Assembly (NCBI RefSeq): GCF_900096965.1
Contig: NZ_FMYM01000008.1
Location: 1-64,000, forward strand
Source: Shouchella lonarensis
Lineage (GTDB): Bacteria > Bacillota > Bacilli > Bacillales > Bacillaceae_D
DNA length: 64,000 bases
Reading direction: 5' to 3'
This document shows positions 39,549 to 49,571 of the stretch, one piece after another; positions within the stretch are counted from its first letter, which is position 1; the number at the start of each line of letters is the position of its first letter. The notes beneath the pieces were generated by a model, which saw only the letters and a list, made by a program, of their open reading frames with translations, ran no database searches and had not been told where the DNA came from. A program made the position numbers and the translations under genes.

Positions 39549-39938
39549 ATGAATATCATCGCAATCATGCTAGGGGGATTCCTTGGAGCTATTTGCCGGT
39601 ATATGTTAGGTGAATGGCTCCACATCGGAGAAGGTTTTCCTATTGGCACATTTTTAGTAAACATGAGCGGCTGTTTCCTTCTAGGAATGTTTTTAACATA
39701 TGAAGCTACAAAAGTGCCTCGTCGCGATTTACTCGTATTATTTGTAGGGACAGGCTTTTTCGGGTCGTTCACAACGTTTTCTACGTTCTCTACAGAAGTT
39801 GTTTTATTATGTGAAAGAGGGATGGTAGGGTTAGCGATCGTCTACATACTTTTAAGTGTGATATTAGGTGTGCTTGCAGCAGGAGGCGGTTGGAAGCTGA
39901 TCCGAACATATGCCGCACAGAAAGGGGAAGCAAAATGA
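39549..39938 (+). CDS. crcB: Fluoride ion channel subunit FluC/CrcB (first of pair)
   Basis: A 129-residue membrane protein with four hydrophobic segments. Family motifs are GGFLGAICRYMLG, LVNMSGCFLLGMF and the FFGSFTTFSTFSTE phenylalanine/threonine stretch that lines the pore. Dual-topology Fluc channels export fluoride passively. Tandem genes usually encode oppositely oriented halves of a heterodimer. No fluoride (crcB) riboswitch was recognised in the 100 bases upstream. Confidence 0.88.
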   Translation: MNIIAIMLGGFLGAICRYMLGEWLHIGEGFPIGTFLVNMSGCFLLGMFLTYEATKVPRRDLLVLFVGTGFFGSFTTFSTFSTEVVLLCERGMVGLAIVYILLSVILGVLAAGGGWKLIRTYAAQKGEAK

Positions 39939-40312
39939 TTTGGCTCATTGGTGTGGGTGGGGCATTCGGAGCGGCAGCACGCTATTTGATTGGCTCATTT
40001 ATCGGGAGATATATTGACCAAAGAAAAGAGTTTCCATTTGCGACGTTGCTCGTGAATGTATCTGGCTCTGCATTGCTTGGGGTAGTTGCTTACTTACATT
40101 TTATGGAGCAAGTGAATGAAGAAATTTGGTTGCTTGTTTCAGTTGGGTTTTTCAGTGCGTACACGACATTTTCAACGTTCGGTTATGAGACAGTGACAAT
40201 GATCGAGAAAAATGAATGGAAAAAAGCGATTGTGTATGCGAGCGCGTCTGTTGTGCTTAGTATATTGGTTACGTTCTTTTCGTGGCGTTGCACAATGTAT
40301 ATTTTAAAGTAA
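39935..40312 (+). CDS. crcB: Fluoride ion channel subunit FluC/CrcB (second of pair)
   Basis: A 125-residue partner of the preceding protein with GGAFGAAARYLIGSFIG, LVNVSGSALLG and AYTTFSTFGYETV. The ATG at 39935 overlaps the stop of the first gene, so stoichiometric translation is likely. The longer frame from 39890 is inside the first gene and is not supported. Confidence 0.88.
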   Translation: MIWLIGVGGAFGAAARYLIGSFIGRYIDQRKEFPFATLLVNVSGSALLGVVAYLHFMEQVNEEIWLLVSVGFFSAYTTFSTFGYETVTMIEKNEWKKAIVYASASVVLSILVTFFSWRCTMYILK

Positions 40313-40544
40313 ATGGCGTTGTGCACAAGAAGACAGTCTTTGGAAGTTACTTGAAGGGGTGGTTTCGGTCGTTTCCTTTCGTATTCCTCGGAAAAGACTG
40401 GCGTACAAGCGTGTAAAATGGTAGACTAAAAGGAAAGATCAATGTATGTTGCACTTAGGTGTTAGCTGAGGGAGGAAATGGTGTACAGATGTTACAAGGA
40501 AGGCGATAGAGAAGAAAGACGCACCTTGAATGGGGGATGTTGTT

Positions 40545-40808
40545 GTGACGATAAAGTTAATTAACATTGGGTTTGGAAACATTGTCTCGGCGAATCGGAT
40601 TGTGTCGATTGTGAGTCCAGAATCGGCACCTATTAAACGAATTATGCAGGAAGCACGTGATCGCAATATGTTAATTGACGCAACATACGGTCGGCGTACC
40701 CGTGCAGTCATTGTCACAGATAGCGATCATGTTGTGTTAAGTGCAGTTCAGCCAGAAACGGTTGCACAGCGATTACATATAAAAGAAGAGGAAATGTTGG
40801 AAGGATAG
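40545..40808 (+). CDS. remA: Extracellular matrix regulatory protein RemA
   Basis: An 87-residue DNA-binding protein almost identical to B. subtilis RemA (YlzA), which activates biofilm matrix operons and osmoprotection genes. The product begins [20 protein letters not shown] and contains [18 protein letters not shown] and the near-invariant [17 protein letters not shown] 40545 is chosen to match the conserved start, with GGGGGAT upstream. In B. subtilis yicC/yloC precedes it; here that gene is missing, and a 232-base untranslated stretch with no clear promoter follows crcB. Confidence 0.93.
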   Translation: MTIKLINIGFGNIVSANRIVSIVSPESAPIKRIMQEARDRNMLIDATYGRRTRAVIVTDSDHVVLSAVQPETVAQRLHIKEEEMLEG

Positions 40809-40827
40809 CTGTTTGGAGGTGAGGGCG

Positions 40828-41418
40828 GTGTTCACAAAGAGAAGAGGTTTACTACTTGTATTATCAGGACCGGCTGGGGTTGGTAAAGGGACGGTTTGTG
40901 CGGCGCTCCGTGCGCAAACAACTGAGATTGAGTATTCTGTTTCGGCGACCACGCGTGCACCACGTGAGGGTGAAGTTGACGGTGTCAATTATTTTTTTAA
41001 GTCCCGTGAGGCATTTGAGCGCATGATTTCAGCGGGTGAGTTGTTAGAATGGGCTGAGTATGTTGGCAATTACTATGGTACGCCACGTAGTTACGTGGAA
41101 CAGACGCTTGATTCAGGACAAGATATTATTTTAGAAATTGAAGTGCAAGGTGCACGTAAAGTGCGAGCGGCGTTTCCAGAAGGTGTTTTTATTTTCTTGG
41201 CACCGCCTAGCTTGCAAGAGTTGCGGAATCGCATCGTTAACCGAGGGACGGAAACAGAAGATGTGATTAATGAGCGTATGAATGTAGCTGAAGATGAATT
41301 AGAGCTTATGAGTATGTATGATTACGTTGTTGAAAATGATGAAGTCGATCGGGCGGTCAGTCGGATTCAGGCAATTGTTACGGCAGAACATTGTCGCCGT
41401 GAGCGGTTGACTGATTAA
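40828..41418 (+). CDS. gmk: Guanylate kinase
   Basis: A 196-residue kinase phosphorylating GMP to GDP. The P-loop [12 protein letters not shown] is near residue 12, GMP-binding [19 protein letters not shown] near 38, and the regulatory region follows as in all guanylate kinases. GTG 40828 follows GGAGGTGAG; the TTG further upstream overlaps that site. It is the usual neighbour of remA and rpoZ. Confidence 0.95.
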   Translation: MFTKRRGLLLVLSGPAGVGKGTVCAALRAQTTEIEYSVSATTRAPREGEVDGVNYFFKSREAFERMISAGELLEWAEYVGNYYGTPRSYVEQTLDSGQDIILEIEVQGARKVRAAFPEGVFIFLAPPSLQELRNRIVNRGTETEDVINERMNVAEDELELMSMYDYVVENDEVDRAVSRIQAIVTAEHCRRERLTD

Positions 41419-41478
41419 CAAGATGATAAACGGGCAGGATGAACATAGATAAGAAAAATGAGAGGGTGAAGGAAAAGA

Positions 41479-41706
41479 ATGTTATACCCATCTATTGATA
41501 ATTTACTTGAAAAGTTGGATTCGAAATATTCATTGGTGACGGTATCAGCGCGTCGTGCGCGAGAAATGAAAGAAGATACGTCACGCGCGCCGCTTGTGAA
41601 AGTCGCGCAGTCTAGTAAGTTCGTTGGCATGGCGTTAGAAGAAGTTGTACATGATCAATTAACAAAAAAAACGCCGCCAGCTGCTGTGTTAGAAAAGAGC
41701 AAATAA
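41479..41706 (+). CDS. rpoZ: RNA polymerase omega subunit
   Basis: A 75-residue small subunit that assists folding and assembly of beta-prime. [28 protein letters not shown] and FVGMALEEV are typical of the family. It lies between gmk and coaBC as in most Firmicutes and ends in a short charged tail. Confidence 0.94.
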   Translation: MLYPSIDNLLEKLDSKYSLVTVSARRAREMKEDTSRAPLVKVAQSSKFVGMALEEVVHDQLTKKTPPAAVLEKSK

Positions 41707-41820
41707 TGTTTTAAAGCTGTCTTCGCCGGTGCGCGCTTTTGGTATGAGGAATCATGCGCGAGCGAGTCGGTGGGGGCGCTTTTTTTCATTTTTGGGGGAG
41801 CATGTGTAGGGGGGAACAGG

Positions 41821-43032
41821 ATGCTAGAGAATAAAGTCATTGTTGTTGGCATATGCGGCGGCATTGCTGCTTTTAAGTCAGCAGCGCTTGTCAGTCAGTT
41901 AACACAAGCTGGTGCAGAGGTACATGTCATGATGACAGAATCGGCAACAAAATTTGTGACGCCACTCACTTTTCAAGCCGTTTCACGTAACCATGTGTAC
42001 ATCGATACATTTGACGAACCAGATGCAGGAAAAATTACGCACATTGATTTGGCAGATCGCGCCGATCTTATTTTTTTGGCACCGGCGAGCGCAAATACGA
42101 TCGCCAAACTTGCTCACGGTATGGCAGATAACATGTTGACAACGACAGTGTTAGCGACAAAAGCACCTGTTGTGTTGGCACCAGCAATGAATGTTAACAT
42201 GTTTGATCATCCGAGTGTGCAAGCAAACCTTGCACGTTTGGTTACTTATGGGTACGAGGTGATTGAACCAGATGCGGGCTTTTTGGCGTGCGGCTGGACA
42301 GGAAAAGGACGCATGCCCGAAGTGCCGCAGTTGCTAGAATATATTCAGATGCATGCGACACCGAATACAGCCCTTGCTAATAAGCGCGTCGTTGTGACTG
42401 CTGGTCCAACACGCGAGGCGATTGACCCGGTACGTTATTTAAGCAATGATTCGTCAGGGAAGATGGGGTATGCACTTGCACGCGAAGCGCGTAATCGTGG
42501 TGCTCACGTGACGTTAATTTCTGGACCGACAGTAGAGGCTATCCCTGTCGGTGTGGAGGTTGTCTCAGTGAAGACTTCAGCAGATATGTATGAGGCAGTG
42601 CTCGCTCGTTATGATGATGCGGATGTCGTCGTGAAATCAGCAGCGGTTTCAGATTATCGCCCGATGCATGTATACGAACAAAAGCGAAAAAAGAAGGCGG
42701 ATGACGATTGGACGTTGGCGCTTGCACCAACAGCAGACATTTTGCGAACGCTTGGAGAAGAGAAACACGCACAATTATTGGTCGGTTTTGCCGCAGAGTC
42801 GGAACAGGTGGAACGTCATGCACGGGAGAAACTTGCGCGCAAAAATTTAGATATCATCGTGGCAAACGACATTACAGCGGAAGGTGCTGGATTTGATGTC
42901 GATACAAACATCGTGTCAATTTATACGAAAGATGATCATTGCCATCATTATGAAAAACAAACGAAAGCCGAAGTCGCTCGCCATGTGTTTGACGAGGTTG
43001 AAGCTTACGAAAAAAGGTGTGCACGCCCGTGA
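41821..43032 (+). CDS. coaBC: Bifunctional phosphopantothenoylcysteine decarboxylase / phosphopantothenate-cysteine ligase
   Basis: A 403-residue coenzyme A biosynthesis enzyme. The N-terminal CoaC flavoprotein domain has GGIAAFKSAALVSQL, APASANTIAKLAHGMADN and APAMNVNMFDHPSVQ with its PAMN motif. The C-terminal CoaB domain begins near residue 190 with VVVTAGPTREAIDPVRYLSN and includes KSAAVSDYRP and VGFAAESE. ATG 41821 follows GGGGGGAACAGG; the longer frame is not conserved. The stop overlaps the start of priA. Confidence 0.94.
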   Translation: MLENKVIVVGICGGIAAFKSAALVSQLTQAGAEVHVMMTESATKFVTPLTFQAVSRNHVYIDTFDEPDAGKITHIDLADRADLIFLAPASANTIAKLAHGMADNMLTTTVLATKAPVVLAPAMNVNMFDHPSVQANLARLVTYGYEVIEPDAGFLACGWTGKGRMPEVPQLLEYIQMHATPNTALANKRVVVTAGPTREAIDPVRYLSNDSSGKMGYALAREARNRGAHVTLISGPTVEAIPVGVEVVSVKTSADMYEAVLARYDDADVVVKSAAVSDYRPMHVYEQKRKKKADDDWTLALAPTADILRTLGEEKHAQLLVGFAAESEQVERHAREKLARKNLDIIVANDITAEGAGFDVDTNIVSIYTKDDHCHHYEKQTKAEVARHVFDEVEAYEKRCARP

Positions 43033-45434
43033 TCGCAAAAGTCATTGTGGACGTGCCAACAGCTCAAACAGATCAGTTATATGATTACACGATTCCATTA
43101 GAATGGAAAGTCGTTGCGAAACCAGGTGTACGTGTCATTGTCCCTTTTGGGCGCCGTGCTGTGCAAGGATTTTTAATGGCTGTAGTACACGAAAGTGAAC
43201 AATCGAATTTGCGCGCCCTCATTGAAGTACGTGATCCAGTGCCGGTGTTGACAGAAGAGTTATTAGCGCTCGGTCAATGGTTGGCTGCAGAAACGATTTG
43301 TTTTACCGCGACGGCACTTGCGGCGATGTTACCGGCAGCATTAAAGGCGAAAGTGACGCAATTATTGACGTGTCATGTAGAACGACATGAGCTTCCACCA
43401 TCATTACAGCCGTTATTTGTCAAGCAGTGCGCTGTGCCGTGGAAAGATGTACAACCTGTATTGAAGCGCGATGCTGCTACGGTGCAAGCAGCGCTGGTAT
43501 CAGGAATCGTTTCTATTGATTACGATGTGCAAGAGAAAGGAAAGAAGCGAACCGTTCGCCAGCTGCAGCGTGTGGCAGGCAATCTCGATGAGCAACTGTC
43601 ATTGCTTTCAGCGAAGGCAAAGAAGCAGCGAGCACTTCTTACGTATGTCGCTACCGCGGAAAAAACGATGCCAACAACAGTGGTGCTCGAGCAAGTGGGG
43701 ACGACGCGATCTGTGTTGACACCACTTTTAAAACAAGGAATTTTATATGAAGAAGAAATGGAAGTGTATCGTGATCCGCTTGGATCAACGGTCGTTGAGC
43801 GGAGTGAACCACTGCCATTGACCGCTGCGCAACAACAAGTGATGGACACTGTACAAACAGCGATCGTATCTGACTGTCATGAAGTGATGCTGCTACATGG
43901 TGTGACCGGTAGTGGTAAGACAGAGATTTATTTGCAAGCCATTGCGCTCGTATTGGATAAGGGAGAAGAAGCGATCATGCTTGTACCAGAAATCGCCTTG
44001 ACCCCGCAAATGGTCGAGCGTTTTAAGGCGCGTTTTGGCGATTTGGTCGCGATTTTACATTCTGGCTTGTCAACGGGAGAGAAATATGATGAATGGCGTA
44101 AAATTCATCAAGGTGAAGTGAGAGTCGTTGTTGGTGCACGCTCGGCGGTATTTGCGCCATTCTCACGCCTCGGGCTCATCATCATTGATGAGGAGCATGA
44201 GATGAGCTATAAGCAAGAAGAGAATCCGCGTTATCATACACGAGATGTTGCAATCTGGCGAGGGGTGCATCATAATGCGCCTGTCATTTTAGGAAGTGCG
44301 ACGCCCTCATTGGAGTCGTATGCGCGTGCAAAAAAAGGTGTCTATACGTTGCTCTCTCTGCAAGAACGGGTTGGTGGTCGTCCGTTGCCGGATGTGCATA
44401 TTGTGGATATGCGTGAAGAGTTACGGATGGGCAATCGTTCGATGTTTTCACAAGCATTGATGGACGCGTTAAAAGACCGATTAGCAAAAGGTGAGCAAAG
44501 TGTGTTGTTTTTAAACCGACGAGGGTATGCGACTTTTGTCATGTGTAGAGATTGTGGTTATGTCGCTAGTTGCACACATTGCGATATTTCTTATACGTAT
44601 CATCGTCTTGGTCATGCGCTAAAATGTCATTACTGTGGTGACCAAACAAAAGCGCCAACAGTATGTTGCGAATGTAACAGTACGCACATTCGTTTTTTCG
44701 GTTCTGGCACACAGAAAGTAGAAGAAGAGCTTGCGCGTGTGTTACCAGAGGCACGGGTGATGCGGATGGATGTAGACACGACGCGCAAAAAAGGGTCACA
44801 TAAACGGTTGCTTGACGCTTTCGGAGCGGGAGAAGCGGATATTTTGCTTGGGACACAAATGATAGCCAAAGGGCTTGATTTTCCTCATATTACACTTGTT
44901 GGTGTGTTGTCTGCAGATACAATGCTGCATTTACCTGATTTTCGTAGTAGTGAGCGTACATTCCAATTACTTGCGCAAGTGGCTGGACGGGCGGGACGAG
45001 ATGTACGTCCAGGAGAAGTGGTGGTTCAAACGTATACACCAGCACACTATAGTATTACGCTTGTACAGCAGCATGATTATGAGGCATTCTTTGCAACAGA
45101 GATGCGTGCACGGAAACAAGGCGGATACCCACCTTACTATCATATGGCACTGATCACGATCTCAGATACGACGCTACCATCTGTCATTCAAACAGCGCAA
45201 AACATTAAACGGCACTTAACAGATAAACTGGCACGAGAAACGGTTGTACTCGGTCCTGTTGTTTCACCGATCGCCCGGATCAAAGATAGATATCGTTATC
45301 AATGCGTGCTAAAATATAAACGAGAACCGAAGCTACAAAAGACGCTCTTTGAACTAATGCGTCATTACGGACAGCAGCGAACGAATAAAAAATTGCAAGT
45401 AAGTATGGATGTGTGTCCGTACTTTTTTATGTAA
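43029..45434 (+). CDS. priA: Primosomal replication helicase PriA
   Basis: An 801-residue 3'-5' DNA helicase that reloads the replisome at stalled forks. Walker [14 protein letters not shown] is near residue 296 and the Walker B DEEH box near 390 ([16 protein letters not shown]). The zinc-binding cysteine array is [13 protein letters not shown] then [17 protein letters not shown] near 510-555. The N-terminal fork-binding domain shows [16 protein letters not shown]. Start GTG 43029 forms GTGA with the coaBC stop. In B. subtilis def follows; here fmt follows directly. Confidence 0.93.
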   Translation: MIAKVIVDVPTAQTDQLYDYTIPLEWKVVAKPGVRVIVPFGRRAVQGFLMAVVHESEQSNLRALIEVRDPVPVLTEELLALGQWLAAETICFTATALAAMLPAALKAKVTQLLTCHVERHELPPSLQPLFVKQCAVPWKDVQPVLKRDAATVQAALVSGIVSIDYDVQEKGKKRTVRQLQRVAGNLDEQLSLLSAKAKKQRALLTYVATAEKTMPTTVVLEQVGTTRSVLTPLLKQGILYEEEMEVYRDPLGSTVVERSEPLPLTAAQQQVMDTVQTAIVSDCHEVMLLHGVTGSGKTEIYLQAIALVLDKGEEAIMLVPEIALTPQMVERFKARFGDLVAILHSGLSTGEKYDEWRKIHQGEVRVVVGARSAVFAPFSRLGLIIIDEEHEMSYKQEENPRYHTRDVAIWRGVHHNAPVILGSATPSLESYARAKKGVYTLLSLQERVGGRPLPDVHIVDMREELRMGNRSMFSQALMDALKDRLAKGEQSVLFLNRRGYATFVMCRDCGYVASCTHCDISYTYHRLGHALKCHYCGDQTKAPTVCCECNSTHIRFFGSGTQKVEEELARVLPEARVMRMDVDTTRKKGSHKRLLDAFGAGEADILLGTQMIAKGLDFPHITLVGVLSADTMLHLPDFRSSERTFQLLAQVAGRAGRDVRPGEVVVQTYTPAHYSITLVQQHDYEAFFATEMRARKQGGYPPYYHMALITISDTTLPSVIQTAQNIKRHLTDKLARETVVLGPVVSPIARIKDRYRYQCVLKYKREPKLQKTLFELMRHYGQQRTNKKLQVSMDVCPYFFM

Positions 45435-45447
45435 GGGGTTGGATCGT

Positions 45448-46389
45448 ATGAAGATCATATTTATGGGAACACCGGCCTTTTCGGTGCCTATTTTAGAAAG
45501 GTTAGTGGATCAGTTTGATGTATGTGCGGTCGTGACACAGCCGGATCGACCAGTTGGTCGGAAGCGGCAATTAACCCCGCCTCCGGTGAAGTTGGCTGCA
45601 CGGGCGCATGAAATTCCTGTTCTACAACCAGCGCGCATTCGCACGGACTATGAGGCGATTTTACAACTGGAACCGGATTTAATTGTGACCGCTGCGTATG
45701 GTCAAATTGTCCCTAAGGCGGTATTGGACGCGCCTCGTTATGGCTGTATTAACGTACATGCGTCATTACTACCGAAATACCGTGGTGGTGCGCCAATTCA
45801 CCAAGCCATTATTGATGGAGAACAGGAAACCGGCATTACGATTATGTATATGACAGAAACGCTTGATGCAGGTGATATGTTGTCACAGCGAGCGATACCA
45901 ATTGAGATGGATGATGATGTGGAAAGTATGCACAATAAACTAAGCGTACTTGGCGCAGATCTATTGCTGGAGACGATGGGTAAGATTGAAGCAGGCACGG
46001 TCAATCGCCAGCCACAAGATCACGCGCAAGCGACATTTGCGCCAAATATTCGGCGCGAGCAAGAAAGAATCAATTGGTCGAAGGATGCGACCGCTTTAGC
46101 CAATCAAGTGCGTGGGATGAGACCGTGGCCGGTTGCATATACAACAGTGGCTGGGAAGCGCATGAAAATTTGGGCGTCACAAGTAGGAGAAGCGCCGCCT
46201 GAAGAAAGCCAGCCAGGAGAGATCGTGCAGATCGATGCAACAGGCATTGACGTTGCTTGCGGAGAGCACACAACACTGCGATTGACGATGGTTCAGCCTG
46301 AAGGGAAAAAGGCGATGGCAGTGCAGCAATTTTTACAAAGCAACCACGGTTTAACGAAAGGTGCGTACTTAGGTGGAGAAGATGGGTAA
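45448..46389 (+). CDS. fmt: Methionyl-tRNA formyltransferase
   Basis: A 313-residue enzyme that formylates the initiator methionyl-tRNA. [17 protein letters not shown] is the start, [20 protein letters not shown] near residue 110 is the folate/catalytic region, and [11 protein letters not shown] follows. ATG 45448 is placed by homology and a GGGGTTGG site. It comes 13 bases after priA with no peptide deformylase gene between them. Confidence 0.94.
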   Translation: MKIIFMGTPAFSVPILERLVDQFDVCAVVTQPDRPVGRKRQLTPPPVKLAARAHEIPVLQPARIRTDYEAILQLEPDLIVTAAYGQIVPKAVLDAPRYGCINVHASLLPKYRGGAPIHQAIIDGEQETGITIMYMTETLDAGDMLSQRAIPIEMDDDVESMHNKLSVLGADLLLETMGKIEAGTVNRQPQDHAQATFAPNIRREQERINWSKDATALANQVRGMRPWPVAYTTVAGKRMKIWASQVGEAPPEESQPGEIVQIDATGIDVACGEHTTLRLTMVQPEGKKAMAVQQFLQSNHGLTKGAYLGGEDG

Positions 46390-47722
46390 ACTGACTGTAA
46401 GGGAAGCAGCACTAGACGTTCTATTAAAAGTAGCACAGGACGAAGCGTTTAGCCACTTGTCATTAAACGATATGTTGAAAAAACAACGGTTGAGTGGACG
46501 AGATAGCCGTTTGTTGACGGAAATTGTTTATGGAACGATGGCGAGACGTATGACGCTTGACTATTATTTGGCCCCTTTTTTAAAGAAGAGTAAGAAGCTG
46601 GAGGAATGGGTGCGGTTGCTTCTGCACTTGTCGGTTTATCAAATGGTGTATTTAGACCGGGTGCCGGACCGCGCCATTATCCATGAAGCGGTGACGATTG
46701 CTGGGAAACGTGGGCATAAGGGCATTCGTGGGTTTGTCAATGGTGTGCTTCGTTCTGTTCAGCGTCAAGGTGTACCGTCCGTGCAAACAATTGCTGATCC
46801 ACTTGAAAAAGCAGCGATTGAAACGAGTCATCCGAAGTGGCTGCTCGCTAGGTGGGTGGCGCAATATGGATTTGATACAGCGGTAAACATGGCAGAGGCA
46901 AACAACAAACCGCCGCGTGTGACGGTGCGTGTCAATGTATGTAAGACAAATGCAGACGAAGTAATCGCATCTCTTGCGTCAGAAGGGGTGACGGCTGTGC
47001 ACGGGCGCTTATTGCCTGAAGCGCTTGAAATGACTTCAGGTCAGCCATTTTCTACGCAGTCATATCAGAAAGGGTTATTTACAGCGCAAGATGAGAGTGC
47101 CATGCTTGTGACCCATTTGTTAGATATCGGTCCGAATATGCGTGTGCTTGATACATGTGCAGCTCCCGGCGGGAAAACGACACATATTGCTGAGCAGTTG
47201 AACGGGACAGGTACGGTTGATGCATACGATTTGCACCCTCATAAAGTCAAGTTGATTGCTGAACAAGCAGCTCGACTTGGACTGACAAACGTCTATCCAG
47301 TGGCGCAAGATGCGCGAGAGGTGAAGAGCGAGCCATTGTATGACCGGATTTTAATAGATGCCCCGTGTACTGGTTTTGGCGTCATTAGACGGAAACCCGA
47401 CATTCGTTTCCGGAAGCAAGAAGCGGATGTAAAAGCGATTGCCACTGTACAGCAAGAAATACTCCGTGCTGCTGCGCTGGCGTTAGCCCCTGGGGGAAAG
47501 CTTGTATACAGTACATGCACGATTGAACAAGAAGAAAATGAAGCAGTCGTGGCCAAATTTTTATCTGACCACCCGGGGTTTAAAGTCGATGAGACGATGA
47601 AGGAGCGATTGCCGGCAGTATTGCAGGAAAAGGGACGTTGTACGCCACTCGGGCTGACGATTTTGCCGCAAGACTTTGGTACTGATGGATTTTTTATGAC
47701 ATGCTTAACGAGGAGTATATGA
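46382..47722 (+). CDS. rsmB: 16S rRNA (cytosine-967-C5)-methyltransferase
   Basis: A 446-residue enzyme with an N-terminal NusB-like RNA-binding domain ([14 protein letters not shown] onward) and a C-terminal Rossmann methyltransferase domain. SAM motif I is [18 protein letters not shown] near residue 257, motif [22 protein letters not shown] near 325, and the catalytic cysteine is in [12 protein letters not shown] near 380. It overlaps fmt by 8 bases and meets rlmN at its stop. Confidence 0.93.
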   Translation: MGKLTVREAALDVLLKVAQDEAFSHLSLNDMLKKQRLSGRDSRLLTEIVYGTMARRMTLDYYLAPFLKKSKKLEEWVRLLLHLSVYQMVYLDRVPDRAIIHEAVTIAGKRGHKGIRGFVNGVLRSVQRQGVPSVQTIADPLEKAAIETSHPKWLLARWVAQYGFDTAVNMAEANNKPPRVTVRVNVCKTNADEVIASLASEGVTAVHGRLLPEALEMTSGQPFSTQSYQKGLFTAQDESAMLVTHLLDIGPNMRVLDTCAAPGGKTTHIAEQLNGTGTVDAYDLHPHKVKLIAEQAARLGLTNVYPVAQDAREVKSEPLYDRILIDAPCTGFGVIRRKPDIRFRKQEADVKAIATVQQEILRAAALALAPGGKLVYSTCTIEQEENEAVVAKFLSDHPGFKVDETMKERLPAVLQEKGRCTPLGLTILPQDFGTDGFFMTCLTRSI

Positions 47723-48792
47723 TGAGTAAAGCGAAGCAACAAGAAGAGGTGGCAATTCAGTCACTAGAATTTGCACAGTTAAAGGACTGGTTACAAGCGC
47801 AAAACGAGCCTGCTTTTCGTGCGGGTCAAATTTTTGATTGGCTATACGTGAAGCGCGTGCAATCTTTTGCCGAGATGACCAATCTTTCTAAAGGATTACG
47901 AGAAAAGTTGTCGAATACCTTTATGTTTGTTACGTTAAAAACGATTATGAAGCAAGTATCACAAGATGGAACGATCAAATTTTTATTTGAGTTACATGAT
48001 GGCTATTCAATTGAAACTGTATTGATGAAGCATGACTACGGTTATAGTGTCTGTGTGACGACGCAAGTTGGTTGTCGGTTAGGTTGTACGTTTTGTGCGT
48101 CAACGCTCGGGGGATTAAAGCGTCATTTACAAGCAGGTGAAATCACTGCCCAAGTAGTTGAAGCGCAACGGGCACTAGATGAAGACGAGAAACGCGTCTC
48201 TTCCATTGTCATCATGGGCATTGGTGAACCGTTTGACAATTACGACGCGCTCATGCCATTTTTACGGACAGTGAATCACGAAAAAGGATTAAATATTGGC
48301 GCGCGCCATATTACAGTGTCAACGAGTGGTGTTGTCCCTAAAATTTATAAATTTGCTGATGAGGGTTTACAAATTAATTTTGCGGTTTCTTTACACGCGC
48401 CTAATAATGACATTCGCGGCAAACTCATGCCGATTAATAGGGCATGGCCAGTAGAAAAGTTGATGGAAGCCATTCGTTATTATGTTGAAAAGACGGGTCG
48501 ACGGGTTTCGTTCGAATACGGACTATTTGGTGGTGTAAATGACCAAAAAGAACACGCAGAAGAATTGGCAACATTAATTGAAGGCATCAAATGCCATGTC
48601 AACTTAATCCCGGTAAATGATGTTGTTGAGCGTGATTATGTACGAACGCCACGAGAGCAAATTTTTGCTTTTGAAAAGGCGCTAAAGGCACGGGGGGTGA
48701 ATGTGACCATTCGTCGTGAGCAAGGTCATGATATTGATGCTGCTTGCGGGCAGTTACGGGCGAAGGAACGGAAGGAAGAAACGAGTAAATGA
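47722..48792 (+). CDS. rlmN: Dual-specificity 23S rRNA/tRNA adenine-C2 methyltransferase
   Basis: A 356-residue radical SAM enzyme. The iron-sulfur triad is in [19 protein letters not shown] near residue 118. [21 protein letters not shown] is typical of the N-terminal accessory domain, and the methyl-carrying cysteine is in [12 protein letters not shown] near the C-terminus. Start: ATG 47722, or 47719 next to it; GAGGAG lies just upstream in the end of rsmB. Confidence 0.94.
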   Translation: MSKAKQQEEVAIQSLEFAQLKDWLQAQNEPAFRAGQIFDWLYVKRVQSFAEMTNLSKGLREKLSNTFMFVTLKTIMKQVSQDGTIKFLFELHDGYSIETVLMKHDYGYSVCVTTQVGCRLGCTFCASTLGGLKRHLQAGEITAQVVEAQRALDEDEKRVSSIVIMGIGEPFDNYDALMPFLRTVNHEKGLNIGARHITVSTSGVVPKIYKFADEGLQINFAVSLHAPNNDIRGKLMPINRAWPVEKLMEAIRYYVEKTGRRVSFEYGLFGGVNDQKEHAEELATLIEGIKCHVNLIPVNDVVERDYVRTPREQIFAFEKALKARGVNVTIRREQGHDIDAACGQLRAKERKEETSK

Positions 48793-48803
48793 GGTGAGCG
48801 ATT

Positions 48804-49571
48804 GTGATTGAGCGTACAGCGTTTTTGACAGATGTTGGTCAAGTGCGGACACATAATGAAGATAACGGCGGTATTTTTACAACGGATGCAGGTGTACTTG
48901 CGGTTGTGGCTGATGGGATGGGGGGGCATGCTGCTGGTGATGTAGCCAGTCGATTGATGATTGAAACATTAGATGAAGCATGGCAGCAAATAGAAGCGCC
49001 TTTACCTGCAGCTGAAGTAGAAGCATGGTTAACAGCCCAGTTTTCTGCAGCAAACCAAACAATTTTAGATTATGCAAAAGCACACCCTGACTGTGAAGGG
49101 ATGGGAACAACGGCGATTGCAGCTGTCTGCACCAATGATTATATTACGATTGCTCATGTCGGTGATAGCCGTGCCTATGTTTATCGAACAGAAGGGCTTA
49201 TGCAACAAACGAATGACCATTCACTTGTAGCTGAACTCGTTCGAAGTGGGCAAATTTCAGCTGAAGAGGCAGATCACCACCCTCGCAGGCATGTGATTCT
49301 CCGGGCATTAGGAACGGATACAGATGTCGATGTGGATTGTTTTACATTAACAACTGATGGTGTATTGCTATTACTGTTGTGCTCAGATGGGCTATCCAAT
49401 AAAGTGACCCAATTAGAACTACAAGAGGCGCTTGAGCGTGCCCGCACAAGTCATTTATCTGATATTGCAGCTGCACTGATTGCACGCGCAAATGAACGTG
49501 GTGGTGAGGACAATATTTCTCTTGCCCTCGTTCGTTATGAAGAGCGGGAAAATACAGGTGATTCGTCATGA
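48804..49571 (+). CDS. prpC: PP2C-type Ser/Thr phosphatase PrpC
   Basis: A 255-residue metal-dependent phosphatase that opposes the PrkC kinase. Metal-binding aspartates are in VRTHNEDNGG and VVADGMGGHAAGDVASRL, with further motifs IAHVGDSRAYVYR, LLLLCSDGLSNKV and ERGGEDNISLALV. The gene overlaps prkC by 4 bases, the usual pairing. Confidence 0.94.
   Translation: MIERTAFLTDVGQVRTHNEDNGGIFTTDAGVLAVVADGMGGHAAGDVASRLMIETLDEAWQQIEAPLPAAEVEAWLTAQFSAANQTILDYAKAHPDCEGMGTTAIAAVCTNDYITIAHVGDSRAYVYRTEGLMQQTNDHSLVAELVRSGQISAEEADHHPRRHVILRALGTDTDVDVDCFTLTTDGVLLLLLCSDGLSNKVTQLELQEALERARTSHLSDIAAALIARANERGGEDNISLALVRYEERENTGDSS

Noticed and set aside
40479-40565. Short frame of 28 codons starting MVYRCYKEGDREE before remA
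   Set aside because: The GGAGG is too close to the ATG and the frame overlaps remA; no homologue recognised.
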